A stretch of DNA of 9,768 bases from positions 1 through 9,768 of the forward strand of contig CALJZV010000454.1 in the NCBI GenBank assembly GCA_937983475.1. Direction: 5' to 3'. Of this stretch, positions 1-6,099 are shown piece by piece. A program made the translations under genes and the position numbers. How positions within the stretch are numbered: the first letter of the stretch is position 1; every line of letters starts with the position of its first letter. Source of the DNA: an uncultured Verrucomicrobiales bacterium. GTDB lineage: Bacteria; Verrucomicrobiota; Verrucomicrobiia; Limisphaerales; JACDHS01. The notes beneath the pieces were generated by a model that was given only the letters and a program-made list of their open reading frames with translations, was not told the DNA's origin and did not search any database.

Positions 1-296
1 TATCCCTTGCCGATGGGGACCGACACGGCTACTCGATCATGCAAAGCGTCACCGAAGCAACCGACGGACAGGTCCGCATGGGCCCCGGAACGCTTTACGG
101 CACCATCAAGCGGCTTCTGGATTCGGCCCTGATCGTGGAGTCGGACGAGAGGCCGGACCCTGAATTGGACGACGAGCGGCGGCGCTACTACGGCATGACC
201 AGCTTGGGCAAGCGCGTGCTGCGCGCGGAAGTCGAGCGATACGAGAAGACGGTCAGGATCGCCCGATCCAAAGGGCTGGTGGGCAAACTGGCTTAA
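1..296 (+). CDS. PadR-family transcriptional regulator, 5' truncated by window edge
   Basis: This is the C-terminal 97 residues of a PadR-family winged-helix repressor. The reading frame is open to the window edge; the first complete codon is at position 3, and the ATG at 39 is internal. The visible N-terminus reads LADGDRHGYSIMQ, the classic start of helix 2 in PadR proteins. It is followed by the recognition-helix and wing region (MGPGTLYGTIKRLLDSALI) and the beta-wing (DERRRYYGMTSLGKRVL). A short C-terminal helix follows, as in the small PadR subfamily of about 110 residues, so only about 10-15 residues are probably missing. Family members bind a palindromic operator and usually repress their own gene and an adjacent membrane-protein gene. 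The next gene starts 6 nt after the stop and encodes a membrane protein, which fits that pattern. The ligand is unknown. The family call is firm; the target is inference. Confidence 0.93.
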   Translation, partial: SLADGDRHGYSIMQSVTEATDGQVRMGPGTLYGTIKRLLDSALIVESDERPDPELDDERRRYYGMTSLGKRVLRAEVERYEKTVRIARSKGLVGKLA

Positions 297-302
297 GAGA
301 AA

Positions 303-911
303 ATGAAAACAAACTCCAGATGGATCACGGTTCCGTTGAAACTCTATCATTACCTGCTTTGGGCATATCCCAGGATCCACCGCGATGCCTACGGCTCCCT
401 GATGACGCAGTTGTTCCGCGATCAATGTCGGGATGCTTTCCGGGAGGAGCGTTCCGTCGGTCTGGCAAAACTCTGGCTTCGATTGTTGCCGGACCTTGTC
501 AAAACCTCCCTTATCGAACATGTCGTTGAAATCAAAAGGAAAGATATGAAAATCAAACCCGGTTCCGCAGCGTTTCTCATCACGGGCATCGTTGCGGGAA
601 TCATCAGCCTGTCGTTGTCATCGGTCAGCGCCGTTTGCTTTGCGTTTATGGCGCTCTCCGCGCTGGCGATTTTGGGAAGGGCGCTGGCGGAGGTGTTCAG
701 GCCAAGTAATCAGTGGGCGAAAAGCCTTCTGGGCGCAGTCATTGTCCTTGTAGTTTTTGGCTTTTTTATTCCGGCGTGGGCGCACATTCAGCCGGTGAAG
801 GGGCCGCTGGCGATGGCTATTCCTCCCTTGGTCGGCGGGATCGTATTCCTCAACCCGATTGTCGCAGTCCTCAAGGGCGTTCAGTTCCTAGTCGAAAAAC
901 CCAAAGCGTGA
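303..911 (+). CDS. Small integral membrane protein downstream of PadR
   Basis: This is a 202-residue protein of unknown function. The first 80 or so residues are cytoplasmic in character and basic/amphipathic. They contain the pattern LYHYLLWAYPRIHRDAYGSLM followed by an FRDQCRDAFREE-like helix, then a WLRLLPDLVKTSLIEH helix. This resembles the soluble prefix seen before membrane segments in PadR-linked proteins of Acidobacteriota and Verrucomicrobiota. Four hydrophobic segments follow, at roughly 88-106, 108-130, 141-160 and 168-192, ending in a short basic tail. The start is the ATG 6 nt after the padR stop, with a weak purine-rich stretch (AAGAGA) in front, so translational coupling with padR is likely. 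The gene ends 6 nt from the convergent epimerase gene. No FtsX or MacB permease core is present, so it is not an ABC permease despite the similar N-terminus. Function is not assigned. Confidence 0.85.
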   Translation: MKTNSRWITVPLKLYHYLLWAYPRIHRDAYGSLMTQLFRDQCRDAFREERSVGLAKLWLRLLPDLVKTSLIEHVVEIKRKDMKIKPGSAAFLITGIVAGIISLSLSSVSAVCFAFMALSALAILGRALAEVFRPSNQWAKSLLGAVIVLVVFGFFIPAWAHIQPVKGPLAMAIPPLVGGIVFLNPIVAVLKGVQFLVEKPKA

Positions 912-917
912 ATTTCA

Positions 918-1922
918 CTATGAATACCCGTTGGCCCGGAACCAGTCCACCGCGTCGGACAACGCCTGCCTCGGGGACGTTTGAGGCAGGCCCAGTTCGC
1001 CAATGGCCTTGGCCGGGCTGAAGAACATTTTATATTTGGCCATGCGGACGCCGGCCAATGGCGCCTTGGGCGGTTTTCCGGTGAACTTGGCCAATAGCTC
1101 GTCCACATGCGCCGCGGCCAGCGCGACGGAGTAGGGGACTTGAAACCTGGGTGCTGGAAGGCCGGTGATTTCCTCGAGCACCGCAAAGGCCTCCTTCATG
1201 TTCCAGTTGCCCTCGGCATTGCCCAAAATGTAACGCTCGCCAACGCGCCCTTTTTCGGCGGCCAGAATGTGGCCGACGGCCACATCGCGCACATGCACCC
1301 AGTTCAGGCCGGTGTCGAGATAGGCTGGCATCTGGCGATTGAGAAAGTCCACGATGACTTTGCCCGTGGGTGTGGGCTTGACGTCACGCGGCCCGACGGG
1401 CGCGCTCGGATTGACAATGATGACTGGAAGCCCCTTGGACGACAGCTCCCGCGCCACCATCTCGGCCTTCCACTTGGAAAGCTTGTAGTGGTTGCTCATC
1501 TGCGCCTCGGAAACCGGCGTTGACTCATCGGTCGGCGTCACGGTGCCATTGTTGTTTTTCGGCAGCCCGATGCAACCGACAGTGCTGGTGTAAACGATGC
1601 GCGAGCAACCTGCGGCGGCGGCGGCCTCCAGCACATTGCGTGTGCCGTCCACGTTGGCGGCGTACATCGGCGCGTAGTCCCGGAGCCACAGGTGGTAGCT
1701 GGCCGCGACATGAAAACACCAGTCGCAGCCGCGCAGGGCTGATTCCAGCTTTTTGCGGTGGGTCACGTCACCGGAAACCGCTTCAAACGTGGCGCCTTCC
1801 AGTCCGCGCAAATCGCTTTCCGCGCGAACCAGCGCCTTGACCTCGTGCCCGGCGGCGTTGAGTTCGTGGACCAGATTGGCGCCGATGAATCCGGAGGCGC
1901 CGGTGACAAAACATTTGGCCAT
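918..1922 (-). CDS. hpnA: HpnA-like NAD-dependent sugar epimerase/dehydratase
   Basis: This is a 334-residue extended short-chain dehydrogenase/reductase, full length for its family. The Rossmann nucleotide-binding motif TGASGFIG lies at residues 7-14 (G8, G11, G14). The catalytic set is Ser113 in YTSTVG and Tyr146/Lys150 in HYKLSK (YxxxK). Family-specific stretches typical of the hopanoid-associated sugar epimerase group are SYHLWLRD (75-82), NPSAPVGPRDVKPTPTGK (171-188), the MPAYLDTGLNWVHVRDVA region (198-215) and GVRMAKYKMFF (291-301). In that group HpnA is thought to act on sugars for hopanoid side chains, but the biochemical substrate is poorly defined and no other hopanoid gene lies in this window. 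The ATG at 1922 has no recognisable Shine-Dalgarno sequence. The gene converges on the membrane-protein gene with a 6-nt gap. A generic nucleotide-sugar epimerase is the main alternative. Confidence 0.9.
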   Translation of the reverse strand: MAKCFVTGASGFIGANLVHELNAAGHEVKALVRAESDLRGLEGATFEAVSGDVTHRKKLESALRGCDWCFHVAASYHLWLRDYAPMYAANVDGTRNVLEAAAAAGCSRIVYTSTVGCIGLPKNNNGTVTPTDESTPVSEAQMSNHYKLSKWKAEMVARELSSKGLPVIIVNPSAPVGPRDVKPTPTGKVIVDFLNRQMPAYLDTGLNWVHVRDVAVGHILAAEKGRVGERYILGNAEGNWNMKEAFAVLEEITGLPAPRFQVPYSVALAAAHVDELLAKFTGKPPKAPLAGVRMAKYKMFFSPAKAIGELGLPQTSPRQALSDAVDWFRANGYS

Positions 1923-1945
1923 GCGGGGGACAGTCTAAGGGCGGC

Positions 1946-1997
1946 TTTATTTTCCAGCAAGCAGGCTGGAGGGCTCCTCGGGTTTATGGAAAATAAA
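1946..1997. repeat. Inverted repeat with overlapping internal hairpin
   Basis: TTTATTTTCCA at 1946-1956 is the exact reverse complement of TGGAAAATAAA at 1987-1997, giving 11-bp arms with a 30-nt spacer. A second hairpin overlaps the left arm: TCCAGC (1953-1958) pairs with GCTGGA (1965-1970) around a 6-nt loop. The two structures share bases 1953-1956, so they are mutually exclusive in a transcript. The pair sits in the 104-nt gap between the DUF1501 gene and the epimerase gene, both read on the minus strand. A weak minus-strand promoter-like pair (TTGCTG at 1955-1960, TAGACT at 1932-1937, 17-nt spacer) also falls here and would give an almost leaderless epimerase mRNA. The repeat is seen directly; any role is inference. 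Confidence 0.5.
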
Positions 1998-2021
1998 ACG
2001 GCTCGGTTGTCGGTTGCGCCG
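1990..2021 (-). terminator. Candidate intrinsic terminator after the DUF1501 gene
   Basis: Read on the minus strand, a short GC stem (CGGC at 2021-2018 with GCCG at 2002-1999, extendable by one G-U pair, loop of about 15 nt) is followed at once by TTTTATTTT (1998-1990). The first stem base lies 5 nt past the stop-codon base at 2027. The position and U-rich tract fit Rho-independent termination of the cytochrome-DUF1501 unit. The stem is only 4-5 bp and the loop is large, so efficiency may be low. Confidence 0.35.
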
Positions 2022-2026
2022 CCAGA

Positions 2027-3460
2027 TTACGCGCCAAACAATTCCATGATGGCTTTGCCTTTGCCGTCGTTGGTCACGTAGAACGGGCGTTTCTCCACCT
2101 CGTAGGCGAGTGTCGCCGGAATGCCCATCGCCCGGTAAATCGTCGCGTGCAGGTCTTCTATGATAACGCGGTCCTTGATGGTTTTGCAGGGACGCTCATC
2201 GGCGGTGACACCGTGAAGATGGCCTTTTTTGATGCCGCCACCGTAAAGCATCACGCAGCCCGCGTCGGTGAAGTGCCGGTGCATGCCGTAAAACTTGATG
2301 TCGTCGATCGTGTCGGGCTGGGGCACCTGGCCTTTCACCGGCTTGTCCGGCTTGCCCTCCACGAGCGCGTCGCGGCTGAACTCGCTCGCCAGCACGATCA
2401 GCGTCCGGTCGAGCAGGCCGCGCGCCTCCAAATCGAGCACCAACTGCGCGATGGGCGCGTCAATCATGCGCTTCAAGTCCGCCAGTCGCGTGTGCCCGTT
2501 TTCATGGGTGTCCCAGTATTGGAAGGGAATGTATTCGGTGGTCAGCTCGATGAAGCGCGCCCCGGCCTCGGTCAGGCGTCGCGCCAGCAAACAGCCCAGT
2601 CCGAACCGGCTTGTGCTGTATTTGGCGTAGCTTTCCTTGGGCTCAAGCGACAGGTCAAATGCCTTGGCCGCGGGCGAACTCATCAGGCGATGGGCATTGT
2701 CGAGCGAGCGGAGCAAGGATTCCTTTTGATAATCGCTGCCGAGCTGCCCGACGGGGCTTTTGGCCACGAGTTTTTTGTAAAATTTATCGCGGTTTTCGAA
2801 GCGCGACGGGCTCATGCCCTCTGGCGGACGCACGCTTTTGACGGCTTCCTCGGGATTGGGAATGAGGAACGGGCCGTATTCACTGCCCAAAAAACCAGCG
2901 GTGTGAAAGGCCTTTAATTCCTCGCCTTCGCCCAGGTCAAAGCGCTGGCCGATGTCAATGAACGCCGGCAGTGCGGGATTGTTGGGCCCCAGCGTCCGCG
3001 CGATGACCGAGCCGATGTGCGGCGCGGCAACGGTCTGCGGCGGGGCATAGCCGGTGTGCCATTGATACTGGTGGCGCGAGGGCAGAATGAACCCCAGATC
3101 GCCCGCCGTGTAGGAGCGGATGAGCGTGCCGCGATCCATGACGCGGGCCATGTTCTCGAGCCCGGCCGTGAATTTGATGTGGTCCACTGCGGTGTCGATG
3201 GCTGGAAAGGTGCTCAGAACTTTCTCAGTCGGCATGCCTTTCTCGAAAGGAGCGTAGCGCTTGGGATCGAAGGTCTCGGTGTGCGCCATGCCGCCGCCCA
3301 TCCAGAGCACGATCACCGTGTCGGCGGTCGGGTTTATTTTCTCAGGAGTCGCCGGGCTGGCGGTGATTTGTCGCGGGTAGCCGGCGGCCAGGGCGCCAAG
3401 CGTGGCCGCGCTGGCGGTTTTCAGGAAGTCACGGCGGTTCCATTGAGTGGTGATGTTCAT
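2027..3460 (-). CDS. Tat-exported DUF1501 (sulfatase-like) protein
   Basis: This is a 477-residue DUF1501 family protein with an N-terminal twin-arginine signal: NRRDFLK at 8-14, followed by the hydrophobic stretch TASAATLGALAAG. It is therefore predicted to be exported folded to the periplasm. DUF1501 proteins belong to the alkaline-phosphatase/sulfatase fold superfamily. Visible family landmarks are MGGGMAHTETFDPK (54-67), WDTHENGH (316-323), LASEFSRD (358-365), the GMHRHF stretch (392-397, where the family usually has G-R-D-H-W/F) and DLHATIYRAMGI (436-447). The canonical GEFGRTP motif is changed to SEFSRDA. No enzymatic reaction is established for the family. The gene lies 61 nt downstream of the DUF1549/DUF1553 cytochrome gene on the same strand, the standard pairing in Planctomycetota and Verrucomicrobiota, so the two are likely co-transcribed and act together in the envelope. 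Length is typical. The start is supported by a good GAGG ribosome-binding site. Confidence 0.92.
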   Translation of the reverse strand: MNITTQWNRRDFLKTASAATLGALAAGYPRQITASPATPEKINPTADTVIVLWMGGGMAHTETFDPKRYAPFEKGMPTEKVLSTFPAIDTAVDHIKFTAGLENMARVMDRGTLIRSYTAGDLGFILPSRHQYQWHTGYAPPQTVAAPHIGSVIARTLGPNNPALPAFIDIGQRFDLGEGEELKAFHTAGFLGSEYGPFLIPNPEEAVKSVRPPEGMSPSRFENRDKFYKKLVAKSPVGQLGSDYQKESLLRSLDNAHRLMSSPAAKAFDLSLEPKESYAKYSTSRFGLGCLLARRLTEAGARFIELTTEYIPFQYWDTHENGHTRLADLKRMIDAPIAQLVLDLEARGLLDRTLIVLASEFSRDALVEGKPDKPVKGQVPQPDTIDDIKFYGMHRHFTDAGCVMLYGGGIKKGHLHGVTADERPCKTIKDRVIIEDLHATIYRAMGIPATLAYEVEKRPFYVTNDGKGKAIMELFGA

Positions 3461-3467
3461 AACTCTG

Positions 3468-3471
3468 CCTC
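3468..3471 (-). promoter_or_regulatory. Ribosome-binding site of the DUF1501 gene
   Basis: On the minus strand GAGG lies 7 nt upstream of the ATG at 3460, an ideal Shine-Dalgarno spacing. It is the clearest ribosome-binding site in the window, since most other genes here show none. It fixes the start that places the twin-arginine motif at residues 9-10. Confidence 0.6.
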
Positions 3472-3499
3472 AATTCATTTTGGAAATGGGTTCATGTGG

Positions 3500-3520
3500 T
3501 TCACGCTTCACGTTTCACTT
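3500..3520. repeat. Three tandem 7-bp repeats (TTCACNY)
   Basis: TTCACGC, TTCACGT and TTCACTT stand head to tail at 3500-3506, 3507-3513 and 3514-3520. They share five invariant bases, with variation in the last two. The array begins 1 nt past the stop codon of the cytochrome gene and lies in the spacer before the DUF1501 gene. On the coding strand it reads as GTGAA-type heptamers. It resembles short heptameric tandem repeats scattered through some bacterial intergenic regions. With only three copies, chance is not excluded. Confidence 0.5.
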
Positions 3521-3521
3521 C

Positions 3522-6017
3522 TCAATAAATCAATTGAAACTCCGGCAGCATGGCCATTGCCCAGAGCAAATCCTCCACGCCCTCTCTTTGGGCTTTCTTG
3601 CCGACCATGTCCTCGGCCAGTTTCAACTCCGTTGAAGTGGCCTTGCGTCCGAGCGCCTTCAGATAAACCTGCTGCGCCAGTTCGCGACCGGATTCGGTGC
3701 GGGCCGCGAGGTCGGCGGCGCCGCGCCTGAAAATATCACTGACGGTGTCGCCGTTGGTTAATTCCAGCGCCTGCAAGGTGGTGGCCACAGTGGGGCGTGT
3801 GGTGACCACTTGCTCGCGGTTGGGCCTGCCCAGGGCCACCTGAAGCGGATCCGCCGAGACGAGCGCCGCCCGCACCATGCCGACGGATTCCTCCGAGAGC
3901 GGTTCTTCAACCAAACTTTTTCGCAGCCGCCATGGTTGCATCGAGAACGCGCCCAGTTCCACGGCTTTTTGCCAGTTGGCAGCCGCAAACGACGGCTGTT
4001 CCCATCCGCTTGTTTTTTGGTTCGTCAAGATCCAGGAGCCGTCGGTGGCAAAGTCCATGTTCACCTCGGAACCCTTCATTTTGGCCCTCATCTTGGCGTA
4101 GATGTACAAGCCTGCGGGGTTGTCCGTGCCCGGAGGCGGCTCAACGCCGTCCTCAGGCTCGTTGTGGCCTGGCAGAAAATTGACGGCGCGCACGGCGATG
4201 AGGTTGTCGCCCTTTTTGAGGAAAGGACGGATGTCGAAGGCCGGGGGCGTGTTGAAGTCGCTGCCTTCGCCGACCTGCTGGCCATTGATGAACAGGCTGA
4301 ACCGGTTGTCGCAGACCACCACGATTTTCGCGGCGGCGGGCAGTTCGGGCAGGGTTACATTTTTCCGGAAGTAAAGGACTTCGGCCTTGGTTTGGGACGG
4401 CGCGTTGGTGTTGCTCCAAATCCACTTGGCCGGCGCAGGAAGCGCAGCCGGCGCATTGGCGGAAACCGGCGGCGCCAGCTTGGCATCGGGCGTCGCGTAG
4501 CCAATGCCGGTCAACGCCGTGAGCGCATCGCGGAACTGTTCCGCAGTGAGTCGGCGGACCGAAGGCCCGCGAAACACGTAGCGGTTTTCATTTTCCCCGA
4601 GGTTCACGGCGGGCAATTGGTAGGCGCGGGAGGTGACGATGCGTTTGAGCAGGTGCCGGACGTCGTGGTTGTGGGCCGCAAAATCCTCCGCGAGCCAGTC
4701 CAGCAAGTCCGGATGCCAGGCCGGCTGTTCCATGTCGTCCACCGGCTCCACCAGGCCTCGGCCAAAGAAGCGTTCCCACACGCGGTTGACCAGGGTGCGC
4801 GGCAGCCGACCGTTTTGCGGGTTGGTAATGCAGAAGGCCAGTTGCTTGAGGCGCTCGGGCTTGGCGGCCTTGGCGTCGATGGTTCCAAATTCCGAGTAGA
4901 GGAATTTCATTCCGGCCATTTTCCCCAAAGGCTTGTCGCATTCGTTCAGTTCGAGTGGCTCGTCGCTGTAGACATTGGCCAGCGCGTAGGCGTCGGCAAG
5001 GGTCCAGTCGTTGACAAAGCTGTCGTGGCAGGAGGCGCACTTCATGTTGATGCCCATGAACACCTGCGAAATGTTCTGCGACGCCTGCATTTCGGGCGTC
5101 TGGCTGGAGTTGACCACCCCGCGCCAGACGATGCCCTTGGCGAAGCCCTCCGACTCGGGGTTGGGGTTCACCAGCTCGGAAACGAACCGGTCGTAGGGCA
5201 TGTTGTCGAACAGGGCCGAGTAAAGCCATTTGGTGATCTGTTTGCGCCCGCCGTCAATGTAGCCGGTGCCTTTGTAATCATTTCGCAGCATGTCGTTCCA
5301 GAAAGTCATCCAGTGCTCGGCGTAACTGCGATTGTCGGACAGCAGTTTTTCCACAAGGCGCTCGCGCTTGTCGGGGCTCTTGTCGGCAAGGAAGGCGTTC
5401 AATTCCTCCGGGGGCGGGAGCAGCCCGATAAGGTCCAGGTAAACACGCCGAGCAAACACACGATCCTCGACCGGCCGGGGCCACCGGATCGAATTGGTTT
5501 TGAAATAGCCATCCAGAAAGCGGTCCACCGGATGTTTCCATTTTTTGGCTTCGGGCACCTCGGGCTTGCGCGCTTGAAGATTCCTGGCTTCGACCTTGCC
5601 GAGCCAGACCTCCTTGTCCCAAGGCAGTCCCTGGTCGATCCAGGCGCGAAGCAGGCTGATTTGCTCGGGTTTTAATTTTGACCCTTTGGCCGGCATGATG
5701 GCATCGGGGTCAAAGCCCATGACCAGCTCGATGAGAAGGCTTTCATGACTTTTGCCCGGCACGACAGCCGGTCCCGAATCGCCGCCCTTGAGAAAGGTTT
5801 CCCGGCTGTCGATGCGGAAGTCGCCCTTGTCTTTGCCGCGCCCGTGGCAGTTGGCGCAACTGACCTCAAGGATGGGCTTGATTTCCTTGGTGAAGTTAAT
5901 CGGGTGTGAGGCGGGAGGCGGAAGTTGCCGCACCTGTTCCGGCGTCATCGTTCCCGTGGCAGAATACAAAGGAAGCAGCGTTAAAACCGCTGCGATAATA
6001 AATGAATGCGCGTTCAT
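3522..6017 (-). CDS. PSCyt1-DUF1549-DUF1553 cytochrome with jelly-roll-like insertion
   Basis: This 831-residue exported multidomain protein starts with a short basic end and a hydrophobic signal segment (about residues 6-20). A PSCyt1 cytochrome-c-like domain follows at about 42-135, with heme motif CANCH (54-58) and a candidate distal Met108 in IMPAKG. DUF1549 (PSCyt2) spans about 163-350 (HPVDRFLD, RRVYLDLIGLLP, PYDRFVSEL) and contains a second motif, CASCH (327-331). DUF1553 begins at about 385 with LVNRVWERFFGRGLVEPVDD (409-428), HPDLLDWLAEDF and RLTAEQFRDALTALTG, and ends with NREQVVTTRPTVATTLQALELTNG (733-756). Between these halves, at about 531-700, lies a beta-rich insert (KWIWSNTNAP, YFRKNVTLP, DNRFSLFINGQQVGEG, FLKKGDNLIAVRAVN). 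It resembles the sugar-binding jelly rolls of rhamnosidases and beta-galactosidases. Electron transfer coupled to envelope polymer processing has been suggested for the family but is unproven. It is followed by its usual DUF1501 partner. No Shine-Dalgarno sequence precedes the ATG. Confidence 0.93.
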   Translation of the reverse strand: MNAHSFIIAAVLTLLPLYSATGTMTPEQVRQLPPPASHPINFTKEIKPILEVSCANCHGRGKDKGDFRIDSRETFLKGGDSGPAVVPGKSHESLLIELVMGFDPDAIMPAKGSKLKPEQISLLRAWIDQGLPWDKEVWLGKVEARNLQARKPEVPEAKKWKHPVDRFLDGYFKTNSIRWPRPVEDRVFARRVYLDLIGLLPPPEELNAFLADKSPDKRERLVEKLLSDNRSYAEHWMTFWNDMLRNDYKGTGYIDGGRKQITKWLYSALFDNMPYDRFVSELVNPNPESEGFAKGIVWRGVVNSSQTPEMQASQNISQVFMGINMKCASCHDSFVNDWTLADAYALANVYSDEPLELNECDKPLGKMAGMKFLYSEFGTIDAKAAKPERLKQLAFCITNPQNGRLPRTLVNRVWERFFGRGLVEPVDDMEQPAWHPDLLDWLAEDFAAHNHDVRHLLKRIVTSRAYQLPAVNLGENENRYVFRGPSVRRLTAEQFRDALTALTGIGYATPDAKLAPPVSANAPAALPAPAKWIWSNTNAPSQTKAEVLYFRKNVTLPELPAAAKIVVVCDNRFSLFINGQQVGEGSDFNTPPAFDIRPFLKKGDNLIAVRAVNFLPGHNEPEDGVEPPPGTDNPAGLYIYAKMRAKMKGSEVNMDFATDGSWILTNQKTSGWEQPSFAAANWQKAVELGAFSMQPWRLRKSLVEEPLSEESVGMVRAALVSADPLQVALGRPNREQVVTTRPTVATTLQALELTNGDTVSDIFRRGAADLAARTESGRELAQQVYLKALGRKATSTELKLAEDMVGKKAQREGVEDLLWAMAMLPEFQLIY

Positions 6018-6027
6018 TGACCGGTCA
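6018..6027. promoter_or_regulatory. 10-bp perfect palindrome abutting a start codon
   Basis: TGACCGGTCA is self-complementary and directly touches the ATG of the cytochrome gene (6017), exactly where a ribosome-binding site would sit. None is present. It could be an operator half of a dimeric regulator or a small mRNA hairpin at the start codon. A 10-bp palindrome can arise by chance, so a role is not established. Confidence 0.3.
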
Positions 6028-6063
6028 GGGAAAATATCACCAGCCTTTGACGCTGAACACTGA

Positions 6064-6090
6064 ATTTTATTTACCTTGCGGTGAAATCAA
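6064..6090 (-). promoter_or_regulatory. Candidate promoter for the cytochrome-DUF1501 unit
   Basis: On the minus strand TTGATT (6090-6085) and TAAAAT (6069-6064) match the sigma-70 boxes in 4/6 and 5/6 positions. The spacer is 15 nt, slightly short. It lies in the 82-nt gap between the end of ppk1 and the cytochrome gene and would give a leader of about 40 nt containing the TGACCGGTCA palindrome. No convincing terminator separates it from ppk1, so read-through is also possible. Confidence 0.3.
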
Positions 6091-6099
6091 GGGCGCGAA

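Noticed and set aside
912..917. A bidirectional terminator between the convergent membrane-protein and epimerase genes
   Set aside because: The gap is 6 nt and no GC-rich stem with a T-tract is evident around it, so any termination signal must lie inside the genes or be Rho-dependent.
2147..2917. A 256-codon open frame on the plus strand, antisense to the DUF1501 gene
   Set aside because: Shadow frame. The minus-strand frame has the Tat signal and family motifs; this one has none.
3810..5675. A 621-codon open frame on the plus strand, antisense to the cytochrome gene
   Set aside because: It is a high-GC shadow of the minus-strand gene: the translation shows no domain pattern, while the opposite strand encodes continuous conserved PSCyt1/DUF1549/DUF1553 motifs.
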